Origin: Flabesymbios commensalis
Lineage: Eukaryota > Annelida > Polychaeta > Terebellida > Flabelligeridae
Length of the DNA stretch: 64,000 nt
Direction: 5' to 3'
NCBI GenBank assembly: GCA_964017125.1
Contig: OZ024902.1
Coordinates: 108,087,426-108,151,425 of the forward strand
Below are positions 45,136 through 56,053 of the stretch, piece by piece (within the stretch, counting starts at the first letter, position 1; every line of letters begins with the position of its first letter). A program made the position numbers and the translations under genes. The notes beneath the pieces are model-generated. The model did not search any database. It was not told where the DNA came from and worked only from the letters and a program-made list of their open reading frames with translations.

Positions 45136-45763
45136 TCAATACCGGCACTTTTTTATGGATAGCTCGATTATTATTTTTATAACTTTTTCTATTTAATAAT
45201 TCCAATAAAATGTATCATAATTTTGCACCATTTGTTTGTTTCGCTTTCAACAACAGTAACACTGAAACCTTACAGCGTTGCTTCAGAAAAGGACACTCTA
45301 TAGAAACTCCTAGGACCAGACACAAATTAATCCAGGGTTCCAATTCCACATCACGGTATTTTCTCGCTTAAATGCGCCAGTCAACTCGAACAATCAAAGG
45401 CAAGTTTTATGTCCCATTTCTAAGCCTGGTGCATCTCCTTTACTCGGGTTGTTGACCCTTGAAATGCTAATCTAAGGTTTGTACCTAACACTTCAAATTA
45501 TATCTCTTATTTATCTGTTATTCAACATAGGTTAAACAATGACATACAGTATCTTAATCTGTTAATGAACACATACGACGAGCTAATATTTAATCATATA
45601 ATAACGCATTAGGTGACATTTATTATCTATTCGTCCATCGGTTTATTGTGACCTAGATATGAACATGATGAACGCAGAGTCTGACAGGGAGGAGCTTATT
45701 ACCATTTACCTTCGGAAGTTTATATCATATTACACCAATACTATAACTGTATAAGGCCTACAT

Positions 45764-45872
45764 CTCAACAAACACACCACGCTGACCCAATGCTGGTTCA
45801 ATGTTGGTCCAGCGTCTGCGACGCTGGCCCAACAATGAACTAGCATTGGGTGAAATGATCTTGTTTATTGTG
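45764..45872. mobile_element. P1 palindrome, 109 bp
   Basis: CACGCTGACCCAATGCTGG on the left, with TAGCATTGGGTGAAATGATC on the right, and centre GGTCCAGCGTCTGCGACGC. The inner 60 bp pairs well, the outer arms less so. Confidence 0.7.
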
Positions 45873-46502
45873 ATATTGGTGTGGGCACATTAGACACAAT
45901 AGGCTTACAAAGAGTTACCCGATGCTTCCTTTAACCATATTCCATGATTGATCAGTTATATGTGTATTAAACATGTAGATATTGTGGTTAAAAAACATGA
46001 CTTTCTATTCCTTGGAAAAACGAGACTAGAACAAAACCCCGACAGATCAGATGCTAATATGATGCGGATAGACAGTATTGATCCATGTCGAAAAAATAGC
46101 GACAACGGAGGGGGGATGGTAATGTGTGCCATGTGCTGTAAAAAGTGTGGCTGAAAAGTAAAGTAGTAATGCGAGTTTGATGATGTAGTGGTTTATTATG
46201 CCACGAAGACAACGGTGCGTTTGGCTCACACATTATTATGACACGTACTCTTTCTTCACTTATCCAGTGATGGATGGCAGATCTTTATAACAAAAACTAC
46301 AATCAATAACGAAAGGCTCCCAACTAAAGCCTGATACATAACGCTATCCACCAAGTCGGCTGCGAGCCGGATGAACAAGGACCAAGTAGACGGGATTTGT
46401 CAGATGATTCTAGGAATCCTGCAATCATTTTTAGCATCCGTCACCCCGGCTGACATGGTCCACAAATCACCCCAGGAGTCATTCAGTGCAAACCCCCACC
46501 AC
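45873..46502. other. Non-coding stretch
   Basis: No supported gene or repeat recognised. Confidence 0.4.
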
Positions 46503-46611
46503 CCCAGCAAACACGATACATTGAGCCAATGTTGGCTTAATGTTGGGCCAGCGTCGCAGACGGTGGCCCAACATTAAGCCAACATTGCCTCAATGTATCG
46601 TGTTTGCTGGG
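46503..46611. mobile_element. P1 palindromic MITE, best-preserved copy, 109 bp
   Basis: CCCAGCAAACACGATACATT to its complement AATGTATCGTGTTTGCTGGG. Only one or two mismatches between the arms. GATACATTGAG is matched by CTCAATGTATC. Confidence 0.9.
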
Positions 46612-46867
46612 CATCTGCAGCATAGAGGGATATCATCAACCAGCATTGGTACAATCATGGTCCACCGCCTCGACACTGGCCCACAACTGGCCCAGCGTCC
46701 TGTTATCCTGAACCATTTTGATCCAGACTAGATGGCATTCCCTTTGGGACGGTCCAGGTTTATGGACGTGTGCTGGACTGGATTCATTCTTGTCCCGGGA
46801 AGTCCCGGGTAGCTATCCCGTTATGAGAAGTCTGGAATACCAACTGAAATGGGACGTCGGGCCAGCG

Positions 46868-46920
46868 TTGAATCAATGCTGGGTCAACCTCCACAAAGTT
46901 GACCCAGCATTGATTCAACG
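46868..46920. mobile_element. P1-related short palindrome
   Basis: GTTGAATCAATGCTGGGTC and GACCCAGCATTGATTCAAC enclose a spacer CCTCCACAAAG. The arms are perfect. A worn P1 fragment lies just upstream at about 46636-46700. Confidence 0.7.
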
Positions 46921-47379
46921 TGGTGCTTCTATTTCCAGATGACAGGGATAAACATAGACCCTGACGAGGGGATAATGGATCAATGGTGGACGTGGTGCGG
47001 CGAGCGTGGACTAATTATTGGCAGGGATCTGGCTGTAGGGCCTTGTCGGACGTCTGAACGCTCTTCTCTGATAATGCACTCTTTGGGAAGGCCCAGTTGT
47101 TCAAGAAGTATAAGCTGTGGTACCACGTTCTATATACCTAGTCACCCGCCATGTCCGGTCATTTTGATTACTGTTCTAATACCCTGATAAGCTTAGCCCA
47201 TTAAAGTTGTGGAAACTGGAAGTAAGTGTTTACCATGTATACACTCAAGAAGGCTCCCCTGGCACTTTTCAAATAAAAGGTATAGGCCCTACATTAAATA
47301 TAATTTTACAAGATAATCAATCTGTACATGTAATTATTAAGTAATATTATGAGGCAGAGTCTAGCAGCTTTAGGCTGAC
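46921..47379. other. Non-coding stretch
   Basis: No supported gene or repeat recognised. Confidence 0.4.
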
Positions 47380-48445
47380 TTGATGCTATTTTGACCACAA
47401 AAAATTAAAGATGGCCGCCAAGACCCTGATATTTTTCAGAACTTTATGCAAAATTGATGCAGTCTAGGAATTAATACTACAGCATGCAGTACATTGAATA
47501 TTGAGTGTATCGGATAAGCGGCTTTGAAGTTATCAGGGTGACAAGGCCCTAATTTGACGAAATAAGAATAAAGATGGCCGCCATAACCCAGATATTTTCC
47601 CGACAATTATGAAAAATTGATGCAGTCTAGGAATTACTACTGCTATGCAGTATGTTGAATATTGAGTATATCGGATAAGCGGCTTTGAAGTTATCAGGGT
47701 GACAAAGTCATAATTTGACGATAAAATATGGCTGCCATGACCCGGATATACTTCCAAACTTTCTGAAAAATTGATGCAGGCTAGAAATTAATACTACTAT
47801 GCAGTATTGTTAATATTGAGTATATCGGATTTATAAGCGGATTTGAAGTTATCAGGGGAACAAGGTCTTAATTTGACGAAAAAAGATTAAAGATGGTCGC
47901 CATGACCCGAATAGTTTCCCGAACTTTCTGAAAAATTGATGCAGCCCAGGAATTAATACTTGCACCCAGTATGTTGAACACAAAGTTCGGATATTTTTCC
48001 GAACTTTCTGAAAAATTGATGCAGTCTAGGAATTACTACTGCTATGCAGTATGTTGAATATTGAGTATATTGGATAAGTGGCTTTGAAGTTATCAGGGTG
48101 ACAAAGTTCTAATTTGACGAAAAAAGATTAAGGATGGCCGCCATGACCCGGATATTTTTCCGCACTTTCTGAAAAATTGATGCAGGCTAGGAATTAGTAC
48201 TACTATGCAGTATTTTGAATATTGAGTATATCGGATAAGCGGCTTTAAAGTTATCAGGGTGACAAGATCCTAATTTGACGAAAAAAGAATAAAGATGGCC
48301 GCCATGACCCGAATATTTTCCCGAACTTTCTAAAAAATTGATGCAGCCTAGGAATTAATACTTGTATCCAGTATGGTTAACACCAAATGAATACAAAAAG
48401 CGGTTTTGTAGATATCAGGGTGACATGGTCTAGAAAGTCCATCCA
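47380..48445. repeat. Satellite, about 161-bp unit, six to seven copies
   Basis: GATGCAG(T/C)C(T/C)AGGAATTA recurs at about 47455, 47617, 47773, 47937, 48018, 48178 and 48340, a step of 156-164 bp with one shortened unit of about 81 bp. Each unit carries AAGATGG(C/T)CGCCATGACCC and TATCGGATAAGCGGCTTTG. No frame runs through it. Confidence 0.85.
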
Positions 48446-48446
48446 T

Positions 48447-48484
48447 GCGCGCAGCCGCCGCTGCAGCCGCCGCCGCCGCCGGCG
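48447..48484. repeat. GCC-rich run
   Basis: GCAGCCGCCGCTGCAGCC followed by (GCC)n and GGCGG, just past the end of the satellite. Self-complementary in part. Confidence 0.8.
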
Positions 48485-48485
48485 G

Positions 48486-49322
48486 ACGAAACCGTACAAA
48501 AACAAAAAGTCTCCCCCTGGTAGAGGGGAGCCTTAATTACTTTATTCATTAAACATGTTAAAGAGAAATATATATCATCGATTTAAAAAGTACTAGAAAC
48601 AATGTGTGCAGAAAGTGCAATAATTGTTCAATCATCATAATTATGGTATATTTGTCATTCCGGGAATTAACGAACACATCTGGCCCTAACCTATTTATCT
48701 GATATACATGTGTTTGGGAAATTCATTTTAGAGATCTACGCAGAAGTTGAAATCTCTTTAAATAAACTGGCAGTTGTTTTTTATAGATTACGATGATTTT
48801 TCACGGCACAAAGCACAAGTATAACTCATCGAAGATTATTTGATCAACAGTACTGAAGTATCATATTTAATCAACCACACTTGTATCGTTATGTAGTTAT
48901 CTCGTCCCCTCGGAAATGAGGACTGGTGTATCTCATACTACCTTGGAATGTAGCGGAGACACCCATTTATATTATTTCCAGGATCACAAAAAGACCCCAC
49001 TAACAAAACAAGATGGTACCAATATAAAGATACATGTGGCATTATACAAACAAAATCATTAACGAGGAAATATATATGATGTACATTTGGTTCTGGATTT
49101 AGCCCTCCTGTCACATTGTTAGCTCTCCTCATTTTTCATTCACTTTGAAATATGAATAATTGCTACCGTAATTCTCATCTCAAAGGTGAATCTCAAATGT
49201 GTTTAGTTTGGTCTAAAAATGTCTAAAAATTAGAATTACATGAAATAACAAATAGTGAAAAGAGTTTACAATTTAGTCACGTTTGTACGATTTAAACTCT
49301 GGTTGGAATATTTTATTACCCC
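48486..49322. other. Non-coding stretch
   Basis: No supported gene or repeat recognised. Confidence 0.4.
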
Positions 49323-49550
49323 TTAACCCGCTAATCACGACTATATAGGCCTATAGTCGTTTTTAATCTGTTTTATTATCACATCAAATCACTGTTATTA
49401 GGAATTTAATTAACGTTTAAACATCAAGATTTGCAAAATGTTTGGTCTCAAATTAAAAGAAATTTAAACAAATAAATTTTCACACACTTGAAGTTGTGGA
49501 TAGGGGTAGCGAGACACAACTTCAAGTGGGTTAAAATTTAAATTATGTAA
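49323..49550 (-). mobile_element. piggyBac-type MITE with hairpin, minus orientation
   Basis: TTAA at 49323 followed by CCCGCTAATCACGACTATA. The hairpin near 49481-49534 has CACTTGAAGTTGTG and CACAACTTCAAGTG. Relatives at 20165 and 20870 carry the same body in the opposite orientation. The right boundary is worn. Confidence 0.6.
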
Positions 49551-50022
49551 TTGTATGGTGTACGGGCCTAGATGGTGTATGTTATTGTTGCTATAGCTGC
49601 GGTACATAGCCAGACAACGGAACAAAAAAAGTATTGCTATATATACTACGGTCACTTCAAGTCCATTGGGAAGTGTAACTGCGTTAAAACATAACACCCT
49701 AGTTGTTAAAGTGTTAATATTGGGTGGTACTTGTCCATTCAGTGCTGGTGGGATCATTGGCAATTGAATCCCCATCGGATCGCCAATTGTCGCCGTAAGG
49801 GTGCGCCATTTGTCAGTAATCAATACCGCTGGATCCACTGCCCATTGTCCAGCTTGTCCACTACACAAACATCCCTGATGTTGTTTAACCAGAGATTCCG
49901 TCTATCTGCAATCCATGCTCGGAGTGGTCACCGCCATCTGATGTAAATCTAAAAGTGTTCCCGGCTTTTGTATTTTCTGAGCTGAAGCTCTCGAAAATAT
50001 TTATTTTGAGAGTAGCAATCCG
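49551..50022. other. Non-coding stretch with a doubtful minus-strand frame
   Basis: A minus-strand frame of about 130 codons overlaps 49464-49868 (a segment reads ITDKWRTLTATIGDP). It lacks an ATG start, enters the neighbouring MITE and matches nothing I recognise. I do not call it a gene. Confidence 0.3.
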
Positions 50023-50245
50023 GGAAGCACACGGCGTTGGCCCAATGCCGATTTAATGCTGGGCCAAACGTCGACCTGTCTGCAAGTCATTCATGTCCTG
50101 AGCGGTCACTGCCATCTCTGTTGTAAACTTGTCAATGTTCTCGGTTTTTGTATATTTTCCTTGATTTTACATTACTAAAACCATTAAAAACCATTTTGCA
50201 ATTGCGAAGTACACGGGGTCAACGCCTCGTGTTTGCCGAGATGTG
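50023..50245. mobile_element. P1 palindrome split by about 130 bp
   Basis: The left arm CACACGGCGTTGGCCCAATG..GGGCCAAACGTCGACC is at 50030-50080; the right end GGGGTCAACGCCTCGTGTTT is at about 50215-50240. The CGGCGTTG/CAACGCC pairing is specific to this copy. The material between was not recognised. Confidence 0.5.
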
Positions 50246-50679
50246 ATTGAAAACAGATTGAAAACAGCATTGGCTAAAGGTCTTGGTTTTGGCTGGGTTA
50301 CGAATTATTGAAGGAAAAATAATAATAACTTGCTCATTCAAAATGTTAGCTATAAGAGCAATCTTGAACATGTTGAATTTGACATAATAAAATTAATGAT
50401 GGTCGGATATGCATGTCTGAGTGAATAATCTCCCAGGCCTATCTTTCCCAAAAAAAAAAGTATTTACGGTGTTTACAGTACCCTGTTATAATCTGTTCCT
50501 TTGGTCAGTGTTGGTAGGCAAACCACGTGGAGTACTGCGGCGACATCAATACACTAAGTAACGTCGGTCCACACTAAGCTTAACTAGAGATAATAATGCG
50601 GATACGAAGCTTAAACGATCAAAGTTAGTTATCAAATTACTGCTACTGATAATATAAAGCGGTAGATTAAATAATTTAA

Positions 50680-51212
50680 AGTTTAACCCACTTGAATTTG
50701 TGTCTCGCTAACGCGACCCACAACTGAGTGAAAATTACTCATATTTGTTTAATGCGAAATTAAATTAAATGAATGGGGTTTTAGGCTACCTTTATGCACA
50801 TATAGGCTAAACTGGGACAGGAGAACCTCCTGACGATTGTGAGATGAATGAGATGACACTGCCCTATATACAGACACAGGATTCGAAATTCGAGCCCTCG
50901 CGGTCTGAGGCCGAGCACGCTATCTCTCCGTCACGGAAGCTCCGCATAATATTGGATCTTTACGAGTGAGCGGGGAAGAAACATTTTGTTTCTTTGAAAC
51001 TTGAAGGGCAGAGTTGGGTTTGAAGCCGCGATCTCCGAATTTCCTAGCAGGCAGCTTTAACCACAGCAGCAGGCCCCCCGCCCATTCGTTTAATGCTTGG
51101 AGACTAAACATTTGAAAATCTCTATGTTTGAACACTCATTTCTTTCCCAATAACAGTGATTTAAAACAAATCCAAAACGACAATATAGTCGTGCTTAGTA
51201 GTGAAAGGATTG
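50680..51212 (+). mobile_element. piggyBac-type MITE split by a SINE
   Basis: The left part has ACCCACTTGAATTTGTG with CGCTAACGCGACCCACAAC. The right part, after the SINE, has CAATAACAGTGATTTAAAAC and GACAATATAGTCGTGC, as in the MITEs at 20165 and 20870. The right end GTGAAAGGATTGAGG is degenerate. Confidence 0.65.
50756..51087 (-). mobile_element. Dimeric tRNA-tRNA SINE, family B
   Basis: Same two tRNA-like modules and tail as the copy at 25521. It is flanked by a perfect 9-bp target duplication, GTTTAATGC, at 50747-50755 and 51088-51096. Confidence 0.85.
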
Positions 51213-51710
51213 AGGATAACCTTAAACTGAATATGATCAAATGGAGTAAATGTTTTATTCTGTCCCGTTACACCAATCAAATGATTTAAATGTGTCACAT
51301 TTATACATCTTCATATAACCAAGATATCAGCCACTCCAGTTAATTGGCCAGCAACATTTTTGGCATTATTAACGTATTGAATTTTTATACTAGCAGGAGG
51401 TTTTTTAATTACAACATAGCCACATTACCTCAGGCAGACTGTTCCGTTGGCACCGCACCTCCGTGTGGGTCTTTCAGATTATGGAGGGTGCACTGGCAGA
51501 GATTGATTATTATTGATTATGATTTACAGGGGTCACAAAGACGTCTAAATGTACCAGTCAATGCTGAGTATACCGCGCAGTTAGAAGAACCAGCTCAGCC
51601 AATGTGTTGGGAAAATAACAGATGGTAATATTGATCAGCTCCACAGATTTAATTATAGTATTTGTATTCTTCGACAAGGAGTTAGAAATGGGCGTCAGAC
51701 ATTATACCGT
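51213..51710. other. Non-coding stretch
   Basis: No supported gene or repeat recognised. Confidence 0.4.
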
Positions 51711-51785
51711 CCCCTTGGAGTTGGAATTAGGTGCTAAAACCGCCACTTTACTAAGTGGCAGTGTAGCACCTTCTAACTCGAAGGG
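51711..51785. repeat. P4-like palindrome
   Basis: CCCCTT..AGGTGCTA..GCCACTT, a tact loop, AAGTGGC..TAGCACCT..AAGGGG. It shares only the GCCACTT..AAGTGGC core with the P4 copies. Confidence 0.7.
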
Positions 51786-51808
51786 GATTATAAGTGACAA
51801 GATAGATC

Positions 51809-51916
51809 TCAGACAAACACGAGACGTTCCGTCAACATTGATTAATGTTGGCCCAGCATCGCACACGGTGATCCAACGGTAATTGAACAATGTGTCAAGG
51901 TTTCGTGGTTTCTGGG
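51809..51916. mobile_element. P1 palindrome
   Basis: Left CAAACACGAGACGTTCCGTC, centre GGCCCAGCATCGCACACGG, right CGTGGTTTCTGGG. The arms are moderately worn. Confidence 0.65.
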
Positions 51917-52212
51917 TATAATGATCATTATTGGTAGTCCTTAGATATCATTATAAAACACACCCAACCACACAGGATCGTTATATCACGAGAGCATCTG
52001 TCAAATTGATTTTTAAATAAAGATAACGCTACATATGCACCACCTAAATTGTTCATCCTTCTCATGTTTTTTATGCTTATAAGGTAATAACTTTATCAAA
52101 GACAAATGTATACAGAGGTCCATATTTACATGAAAAAGTTATGCTAAATAAACTTAGGGGGTGAGATCTTGCAGAACCAAAAGTGAACATGAGTACTCAA
52201 TTGTTGTTTTAA

Positions 52213-52305
52213 TACGTGTTCCGTCACTAATAATAGAATGGTTCCTTGTCATTAATTACAGATTAATGACAAGGAACCCTTCTATTATTAGTGATGGAAC
52301 ACGTA
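52213..52305. repeat. Palindrome, about 44-bp arms
   Basis: TACGTGTTCCGTCACTAATA at the left and TATTAGTGATGGAACACGTA at the right. The inner GGTTCCTTGTCATTAAT and ATTAATGACAAGGAACC pair exactly around tacag. Confidence 0.85.
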
Positions 52306-52497
52306 CTTATTGGTTTCGTAAATATTAGTATGTAGGCCCCTACATATCGATCAGAGTTATTGATTTGAGTTGACTTGCTCGTGAATCACACTTCTAACAC
52401 AATCTAATGTTTGACGTCATCATGGGCAGGACCGCTTCTATATGAGATGCTGTTTCAGCACTAATATTGTGAAATAACGATATTTTATAAAGATCCA

Positions 52498-52870
52498 TTA
52501 AAGGGACTGGCCCAGGCTAAAATCATAAAAAAATCGGTGATTTTATTTCCGGTTCTTAATATGACCATATGATGTAAACATGTACATAGACTAGAACTGC
52601 AAATTTTTATAATTTTTGTGCTGCGCATTCATCAGTTAGACTAGATATAGAGACGAAATTCCCGCATTTCCTATTTTTGACATGGTTGTCAATAATTAGA
52701 AATCAGGAATTTCGTCTCTATATCTAGCCTAACTGGTGAATGCGCAGCACAAAAATTATAAAAATTTGCAGTTCTAGTCTATGTACATGTTTACATCATA
52801 TGGTCATATTAAGAACCCGAAATAAAATCACCGATTTTTTGATGATTTTAGCGTGGGCCAGTCCCTTTAA
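52498..52870. mobile_element. TTAA-bounded foldback MITE, 373 bp (copy A)
   Basis: TTAA at 52498-52501 followed by AGGGACTGGCCC, and the complement GGGCCAGTCCCT then TTAA at 52867-52870. The arms of about 165 bp are nearly perfect complements; the asymmetric centre is about 50 bp. The TTAA target fits the piggyBac group. Sister copy at 60397. Confidence 0.85.
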
Positions 52871-53397
52871 TAAACGTGAACGAACAATCATCACCAAAGC
52901 ATTAAAAAGACTAGATTATTTTCTGTGTTTACGTACCGTTATAATGGTCATCAGGACTAATTGGTGTGAGGGACTTATCAGTGAAGTTGACCCAAATCAA
53001 CCAATTATCAATCAATAAAACTTCTATATTGCCTACATCCTCAGCGGACCGAGCTCAGAGGCGCAAATACAGCGCTAACAGCACATATATGTGGCCTATT
53101 TGCTCCGATATCTGATAATGGCTGGATATTCTTGGTTTTATATGATAGTTTTTTCTTGATAAAGCTGTTAAAAGCTGATAAAAATAGTACAATTATGATC
53201 AGTAGAGAACACTCCTTGAATTAGAATTATTTTTCAAATTGACAAACTATCAGTATGATCAGCCCACATAGCACCTTTCAAGTTTCCACTGTTTAATGTA
53301 CCCACATCTCAGACATACCAAACAGCTAATCGATGGAGAGCAATGTTACACTGTTACAAGGAAACTCTCGCTTTAATGGACGGCGATGACTACCCAC
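52871..53397. other. Non-coding stretch
   Basis: No supported gene or repeat recognised. Confidence 0.4.
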
Positions 53398-53455
53398 TGG
53401 ACACACGACGTTGTTGCGACGTTGAATCAACGTCAACGACGTTGTTTTATAGTCG
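53398..53455. mobile_element. P1-related fragment
   Basis: ACACACGACGTTGTTGCGAC, then GTTGAATCAAC and GACGTTG. Short pairing segments with the flavour of the 18846 copy. Confidence 0.45.
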
Positions 53456-53999
53456 GTCTTATTGACGTGGTATGCATAAATAATTGCACTAAACAGTGTT
53501 GAACTGTCAACACTAAATTTGTCTAAGCTAAATCAATTTTACATACTATGTATGACCCTAATGTGTTTTGCACTTGAAAAAGGTACTCGGGTAAAGCTAT
53601 TTATTTACTTTCTATAGATTATTGAAGCCTATCACTTAAATCAAACAGACCTACGGCGAGATTGAAATTCAGGATCGCAAATTCTCAGCAGGTCAGTTAT
53701 ATTGGAGCATCATCAGACACACGGTGCCAACGTTGGGCCACTGAATGTGACGTCATTGTTGTGTACAACTCAGATACGCATCACGTCTGCATCTTCTCGG
53801 CAGCAAGGCTGGACACAGCGAGGCCGTCAGCGACCTCGGGAATAGCGAGCATTGCGTGGGAAGATGCACTTCTGTTGTGTACAACACAGATATGCATCAC
53901 TTCTGTGAATGTCACACCTGTCAGACATCAAACTAACACGGGACAAGATTTGTCGGCAGATTATCTCTATAACATTCATATTTTATGTGTTCAGCACAT
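53456..53999. other. Non-coding stretch with a local duplication
   Basis: TTGTGTACAACTCAGATACG (about 53758) recurs as TTGTGTACAACACAGATATG (about 53875), each followed by CATCAC. No supported gene. Confidence 0.45.
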
Positions 54000-54105
54000 C
54001 CCGACAAAAACGAGTCCGTGACCCAATGTTGGGATAATATTGGACCAGCGTCGTAGACGCTGGCCCAATATTAGCCCGACATCGGGTTAACATCTCGTAC
54101 GTCAG
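54000..54105. mobile_element. P1 palindrome
   Basis: CCCGACAAAAACGAG at the left, GTTGGGATAATATTGG paired with CCAATATTAGCCCGAC, centre CCAGCGTCGTAGACGCTGG. Confidence 0.75.
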
Positions 54106-54344
54106 ATTTAATCTGCACTATTTATAGCGTGGTCAGTTTCCATAACGCCCCAGCAAATCGAACCCATCTGTGCTCGATGCCGTGAAATGTGTTTGTCAAT
54201 AAATTAATTGCTGCTTTACACCGAATTAGACATATATATAAGATACAGCGACACACATTTAACGCATATTTAACGCATATTAAACACGATTCATCGAACG
54301 AGACTACTCTAAATATAGCAGGATGACGTGTCTGTTTTCTGGGA

Positions 54345-54450
54345 GAGGTGACGTGGCGCTTTGGTACAGCGCCTGACAGTCATGCATGCTGCGAACCTCG
54401 TTGATCCAGTGTGGGTTTTTCAGAGAAATGTCTTTTTTCTCCCTTTTTAA
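54345..54450 (+). mobile_element. tRNA-headed SINE fragment
   Basis: GACGTGGCGCTTTGGTACAG and the downstream TTTTTCAGAGAAATGTC match the head of the SINE at 3839; the central domain is absent. Confidence 0.5.
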
Positions 54451-54616
54451 CTTGACTAGGCGATCACGTTAATGGCGGCCTCGTCAAGTCAATGTTGAAA
54501 CTAGTGTATCGACGATAATTTTGCGCGCTGCGCGCTCCTTCACATCAGTTTTTTGGCCCCAATACTCACTTTGCAATATAATAACAAATATTTTGCTCAT
54601 TGTGGCTGAATATAGT

Positions 54617-54864
54617 TTAACCCTTTAACCGCCGGTGTCGCATATATTCGGGTTTTCATTTTTTATTAGCACATTATGTACCACCTTTTAAACATGTGAC
54701 AAAGATGAAATGTGACATCAATCAGCAATATTTGAAAACAGATGACCTCCATTTTGTCAAATCTGAATAATTTTCACTCACTTGAAGTTGTGAATAGCGT
54801 CAGCGAGACACAACTTCCAATGGGTGAAAATTCAGATTGAATAATTTGGCGGTTGAAGGGTAAA
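54617..54864 (+). mobile_element. piggyBac-type MITE with hairpin
   Basis: TTAA at 54617-54620 followed by CCCTTTAACCGCC; right end GGCGGTTGAAGGG followed by a worn TTAA (TAAA, 54861-54864). The hairpin near 54773-54828 has CTTGAAGTTGTG and CACAACTTCCA around AGCGTCAGCG. Confidence 0.75.
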
Positions 54865-54940
54865 CCCTTCAACCGACGATATTATTCAATTGGAATTTCC
54901 AACCACTTGCAGTTGGGTCTCGCTGATAAAAAGGAGGTCG
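54861..54940 (+). mobile_element. Partial piggyBac-type MITE sharing the TTAA
   Basis: Immediately after the previous element, CCCTTCAACCGACG restarts the terminus, then a hairpin half CACTTGCAGTTGGGTCTCGC follows and the element ends abruptly. Confidence 0.55.
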
Positions 54941-55002
54941 ACGATTTAGAAATCTTGTTTATTGATGTCACGTTTGATTTTCAACATGTCCAAAGCTGAT
55001 GT

Positions 55003-55277
55003 GTAAATATTGCTTTACGTCGTTTTCTGCACAATCATGGAAATATCGCCACAGAAGGAAGCCGGGACTATGCCCTACTCTTATTTCAAATGACTTCAAG
55101 GTTTCTTTATATTGCAGAGTACCATAGGCAGCACTGTACACTGCAGGATTTTGAACAGTTTGGAGCACTGTATATGCAAAACCACGATGACAATTATCCG
55201 GCCCATCCGGGATTCGAATCTGGTACCTCATGGTTACAAGTTCCGGTCAATACGAATGAGCCATCACGGCTGGGCCC
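55003..55277 (-). mobile_element. tRNA-derived SINE, family A
   Basis: The minus-strand head ends in GCCGTGATGGCTCATTCG, with CAGATTCGAATCCCGGATGG as B box region. The tail, in plus orientation, is TTTACGTCGTTTTCTGCAC. Body as in the copies at 9116 and 23357. Confidence 0.8.
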
Positions 55278-55443
55278 TAAAAGCTGGTATTTAATGTGCT
55301 AACAAAATTTTAAAAAAAAAACACGAATATAAGCGGTACCGGCGATTAAAGTATGAAAGGGATGCATCATTCACAGCCAAAACAAAGTCATAGCAGAAGT
55401 ATATGTATGTTTCTGTACGCCCTAAATCAACGGAGAGATTAGG

Positions 55444-55556
55444 CCGGTATTCTCGTAAAAGTTACGATATATCGTAGGTTTCGGATTGGTCGAGATGGCA
55501 ATCTCGACCAATCCGAAGCCTACGATATATCGTAACTTGTACGAAGAATACGAGCC
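55444..55556. repeat. P5 palindrome, second copy
   Basis: Same centre as 19341 (ATTGGTCGAGAT..ATCTCGACCAAT) and similar ends (CCGGTATTCT), but the intervening arm reads GTTACGATATATC..CGTAGGTTTCGG, paired to CCGAAGCCTACG..GATATATCGTAAC. Confidence 0.8.
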
Positions 55557-55910
55557 CAGATGTGCGAATGTTAAAATCATTTTAAAATTCATTCTCCTAT
55601 TTTCAGATAATTATAGTCTAATTACATGTGGTTTCAAAAGCCGATTGAAATCTGCTTCAATATACCAAAAGTGGTGCACTATACTTTTTCAGGTACTGAC
55701 TTTAAAATAGAAGTGGACGTGATGTGTTATATCTGTACATGCGGATTTAAATGAGTGAATCTGACATTTTTCACAGAGAAATATAATCTGCGAGGGAAAG
55801 ATTCTTCAAATGAGATCTCAGACATATGAAAGGCAGGCAGGTGTAATTTCGGGGAATAAATCATCTCATCATATCGACTCTCACTGAATATCAGCTATAG
55901 TTGTATTTAC

Positions 55911-56053
55911 CTTTTTGACTTCCTCCAGGCTGTCTTGGGCGTTGAAGGACATGGCTCGGCCATTATTAGGCATCCTGATTTCACGTCTGGTGATCCAGAC
56001 TACAGCGGCTGATCTTGAGAACTGACTGTCACATATCCTGGCGAGATGGAGAA
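55911..56053 (-). CDS. 5' coding exon of an unidentified gene (21 codons, phase-0 donor)
   Basis: On the minus strand an acceptor-like tract (CCGTGCCTTTCAG) ends at 56054, followed by about 80 bases of leader and an ATG at 55973. From there 21 codons read MPNNGRAMSFNAQDSLEEVK plus a further K and run straight into a strong donor, AAAAAG then GTAAAT, at 55910. The composition is that of a normal soluble N-terminus, with no signal peptide. The intron phase is 0. I do not recognise the protein. The next exon must lie below 55905 on this strand, but none is evident nearby, which fits a long intron full of transposons. The leader exon and promoter would lie above 56054. Confidence rests on the combined start, codon run and both splice sites. 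Confidence 0.5.

Noticed and set aside
46939-47187. 82-codon plus-strand frame
   Set aside because: No recognised domain, splice context or conservation signal; within chance expectation.
48447-48484. CpG-island promoter
   Set aside because: Only about 38 bp of GCC repeat, with no transcription-start features or adjacent exon.
49464-49868. 134-codon minus-strand frame
   Set aside because: No ATG start, and it runs into the hairpin of a MITE. Composition is normal, so I leave it as doubtful rather than annotate it.
53662-54021. 119-codon plus-strand frame
   Set aside because: It crosses a local duplication and ends at a P1 element; no coding features.
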